Shown piece by piece: positions 63,101 to 64,000 of a stretch of 64,000 nucleotides of DNA. The notes under the pieces are model-generated. The model was not told the DNA's origin. It did not search any database and saw only the letters and a list, made by a program, of their open reading frames with translations. Origin of the DNA: Sulfurovum sp. (GTDB lineage: Bacteria > Campylobacterota > Campylobacteria > Campylobacterales > Sulfurovaceae); the NCBI GenBank assembly GCA_024637255.1, contig JAGXFO010000020.1:9070-73069 (forward strand), given 5' to 3'. The stretch's first letter is position 1. The number at the start of each line of letters is the position of its first letter. Position numbers and translations under genes: made by a program.

Positions 63101-63157
63101 TACGGATTTTTGAAAAAGTGCCAAAACAGATACCTTAAGCTGTAGAATAAGAGCCAT
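60110..63157 (-). CDS. Type IIG restriction-modification enzyme (Eco57I-like)
   Basis: A 1015-residue single-chain restriction-modification protein. A PD-(D/E)xK nuclease is near the N-terminus (Asp96 in KKADGVLYVNGE and Glu110-x-Lys112 in GIVELKD). The gamma-class N6-adenine methyltransferase follows: SAM motif ILDPACGSGAFLNQALEFL at about residue 437 and the catalytic DVVIGNPPYVFA at about 558. The last 400 residues hold the target-recognition region. The ATG at 63157 lies within a TATAAT (63160-63155) and has no ribosome site, so a downstream TTG near 63124, with AAGG before it, may be the real start. The target site cannot be read from sequence. Confidence 0.92.
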   Translation of the reverse strand: MALILQLKVSVLALFQKSVLHSIKQDESLVATRWANFQNYLSKIEFIKTVKEEKYQDGFLKDIFEACLGYTLDSSNPSDFNLEREKKNETDGKKADGVLYVNGEIIGIVELKDQKTKNLDAVEGQAFNYHNSHSNSKYIIISNFDELRFYIDKKIAYEKFNLFTLTYDEFKTLHLLISYESIKENIPLKLKEKSANFEATISKKLYSDFSTFRTHLFENIVKNNDIDKQTLLRLTQKLCDRIIFILFAEDTNLLKPNTVKEIREYFKNQAFTSYSLYDIYKFYFNAINEGNSKLGIDKYNGGLFATDEMLDTLIIDDSYLDVEAQKLSDYNFGSDISVNILGHIFEQSLTDLEEINASINDTEFDKKKSKRKKDGVFYTPEYITRYIVENTLGKLCSDKKEELKIEPETMVLNPRKLTKAEQKYKETLTAYREWLTHLKILDPACGSGAFLNQALEFLIREHTLIRDLLLPYEDLRIGYEIEKSILEHNLYGVDINEDAVEIAKLSLWLRTAHKGRELINLGAKIKCGNSLIADKSVAENAFVWEEEFPEVFEHGGFDVVIGNPPYVFARENMNQIEKDYYVKNYKSANYQINTYLLFMEKAVELIQPNAYYGLIVPNAWLMVYSGQGLRQYILDNCKLRQIINLSGYSFENVNVETIILIAEKEKIANNEFDVLLSVETEFIISHQKNQYDFSKNEGYEFRVFSDDDSSQLIEKLQNNSVILDSIVQIKAGLQAYEKDKGIPKQSADDVKNRPYDYSYKFDENTLKYLDGKDVGRYLISWNGLYLKYGEHLASPRTFNLFDGKKIIIREITGKYPNSIIATYSEDIYLYNRSNIGIIEKENKNISLKYIVVILNSSLMSYYFMKNTAKSVRQMFPKIILNDLRQFPFKEIDQPSQQPFIKKADLMLSLTKQLQTAKQNFLKELSLEKTPQKLQKFEELEFDEFVKEYSKAKKLKFADKLEERNFKNDWSALFENDKNAVLELKTQIAKTDKEIDAMVYVLYGLSEDEIGIVEGR

Positions 63158-63198
63158 TATAGCGAAATTTTGTCACTGCCATTTCCGCCTCTTTCTTT

Positions 63199-63960
63199 CT
63201 AGCGACTCTTAATAAAAAGTACCAAAGCTACCAGCACAGAAACACCCGAAATCAATGAAAATAAACCTTGTATGCCGTACGCAGAAACAATGGGTTCAAA
63301 AAGTAGTGGTGAGGCAAACTGACCTAGGAAAAAGCTTGATGTGAGTAGTCCTGCAGCTTTGCCGCGTTTACTTGGTGGGACTTGTGAGAGGAACCATGCG
63401 TTGGTGTTGACCAGTAAAAGTCCAAAGGCCATGCCTATGGGGGCGGTAGCAAAAAAGAGTTGTCCTATGCTGGAAGCTTGTGAGATAAAAAAGAGCCCTG
63501 TACCAAAGAGTAAAAAGGTGGCAGAGTAGATCTGCATGTAGCTAAACTTTGCTTTTATTTTGGCGTACTGCATAGAGGTGAGGGCGTTGAAGGTCATGGC
63601 AGTGGCTATGACAAAACCTACGGTTTGGGGCTTGCCTCCCAAGGTGTTGACTATGAGGTAAGGCAATTGTGTGGGGAGCATATAGAACAGCACCATGACA
63701 AAAAAAGCTGTAATGTAGACAGGTAAAAGTTTGACTTTCAGTTCCAGCTCAGGGGAGTGTTTGTGTTTTTCGGGCTCATAGAGTGATTTGGCTATAAAGG
63801 GTAAAAACAGTATGGGCAAGAGGTAAAGCGCAAAAGGGTAGGACCAGTGCATTTGTGCTAAGAATCCACCAGAAGTGATGAAGATGATACCTCCGATGCC
63901 TACTGCCAAACCTTGTTTGGACATAAACTTATGACGTGCATGTTCAGTGAAGTAGTCTCC
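63199..63960 (-). CDS. MFS transporter, 5' end missing at the contig edge
   Basis: C-terminal part (about 254 residues) of a major facilitator superfamily exporter. TM segments include AVGIGGIIFITSGGFLAQMH, VYITAFFVMVLFYMLPTQLP and FATAPIGMAFGLLLVNTNAW. SKRGKAAGLLTSSFFLGQF is typical of drug-resistance-type MFS proteins. The frame continues into adapter sequence at 63961, so the first five residues that could be read from the end (MYKRQ) are an artefact, and the true start lies beyond this sequence. Confidence 0.85.
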   Translation of the reverse strand, partial: GDYFTEHARHKFMSKQGLAVGIGGIIFITSGGFLAQMHWSYPFALYLLPILFLPFIAKSLYEPEKHKHSPELELKVKLLPVYITAFFVMVLFYMLPTQLPYLIVNTLGGKPQTVGFVIATAMTFNALTSMQYAKIKAKFSYMQIYSATFLLFGTGLFFISQASSIGQLFFATAPIGMAFGLLLVNTNAWFLSQVPPSKRGKAAGLLTSSFFLGQFASPLLFEPIVSAYGIQGLFSLISGVSVLVALVLFIKSR

Positions 63961-64000
63961 CTGTCTCTTATACACATCTCCGAGCCCACGAGACGTAGAG
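63961..64000. other. Nextera sequencing adapter (artefact)
   Basis: The last 40 bases start with CTGTCTCTTATACACATCT, the Tn5 mosaic end, followed by CCGAGCCCACGAGAC, the Nextera read-2 adapter, and six bases (GTAGAG) of what looks like an i7 index. This is library adapter, not genome. Confidence 0.98.

Noticed and set aside
1..64000. CRISPR arrays, tRNA, rRNA, insertion sequences and integrases
   Set aside because: No regularly spaced direct repeats, cloverleaf-like segments or transposase motifs were recognised by eye; covariance searches were not possible.

Overview
The window looks like one end of a short-read contig from a Campylobacterota (epsilonproteobacterial) chromosome, most likely a marine Sulfurovum/Sulfurimonas-type organism. 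This rests on the low-GC, densely packed gene order, the membrane-anchored MurF, the short RecO, a Campylobacter-type single-domain globin, many TATAAT boxes without a recognisable -35, and strong AAGGAG-type ribosome sites. The genus is inference; no rRNA or tRNA gene was seen. The last 40 bases (63961-64000) are Nextera adapter, so real sequence ends at about 63960.

Layout. 0-5.1 kb: envelope genes (two L,D-transpeptidase-family proteins, an alpha/beta hydrolase overlapping murF, a META-domain protein). 5.1-16.1 kb: mixed housekeeping and accessory genes (secreted lysozyme-like protein, CYTH-CHAD protein, GNAT-nitrilase fusion, GH13 glucan enzyme, fused TRAP permease, GGDEF-EAL protein, RsuA-type pseudouridine synthase). 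16.1-22.4 kb: a zone of decay with at least five gene remnants (MoxR ATPase, cytidine-deaminase-like, Fic C-terminus, 5'-truncated DUF3833, frameshifted MFS transporter) between intact corA, thioredoxin-like, epimerase and glutathione peroxidase genes. 22.4-26 kb: SRPBCC, flavin reductase, lipocalin, ABC1 kinase and phasin-like genes. 26-38.9 kb: modE with a ModE-like operator, PhnA, an orphan RND pump, a beta-CASP hydrolase, three membrane ion-handling genes in a row (MscS, Ca2+ antiporter, MgtE), a lipoamide-dehydrogenase-like flavoprotein and recO. 39-45.2 kb: gltB, an inositol-monophosphatase-family gene and accD. 45.3-48.5 kb: ogt, globin, Crp/Fnr regulator, methyltransferase and thioredoxin-like gene. 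48.8-57.7 kb: nhaA, hrpB, ArsC/Spx-like, GyrI-like, periplasmic rhodanese, DedA and a COG4389 membrane protein. 57.7-59.4 kb: a di-haem cytochrome behind a perfect consensus sigma70 promoter. 59.4-63.2 kb: a small defence island (RhuM fragment, HEPN RNase-like protein, type IIG restriction-modification enzyme). 63.2-63.96 kb: a truncated MFS transporter.

How genes work together. The clearest regulatory units are (i) modE, whose promoter carries TAACGTTA and further CGnTATA half-sites across its -10 box, suggesting autorepression; (ii) globin plus Crp/Fnr regulator, where a perfect TTGAC-N4-GTCAA palindrome lies about 41.5 bp upstream of the predicted globin start, suggesting a nitrosative-stress circuit like Campylobacter NssR-Cgb; and (iii) the HEPN gene, whose start codon directly follows the stop of the restriction-modification gene. 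Two genes (recO and the methyltransferase at 47085) appear to start at AUU and AUA codons with good Shine-Dalgarno spacing, and the Crp/Fnr gene appears leaderless. Epimerase, glutathione peroxidase, DUF3833, MFS, SRPBCC, flavin reductase and lipocalin together resemble an eroded version of an oxidative/light-stress cluster known from other Proteobacteria.

I did not find a clearly new multi-gene system. The strongest candidates for follow-up are the HEPN-type IIG pair, the two non-AUG starts, the globin regulatory circuit and the decay zone.
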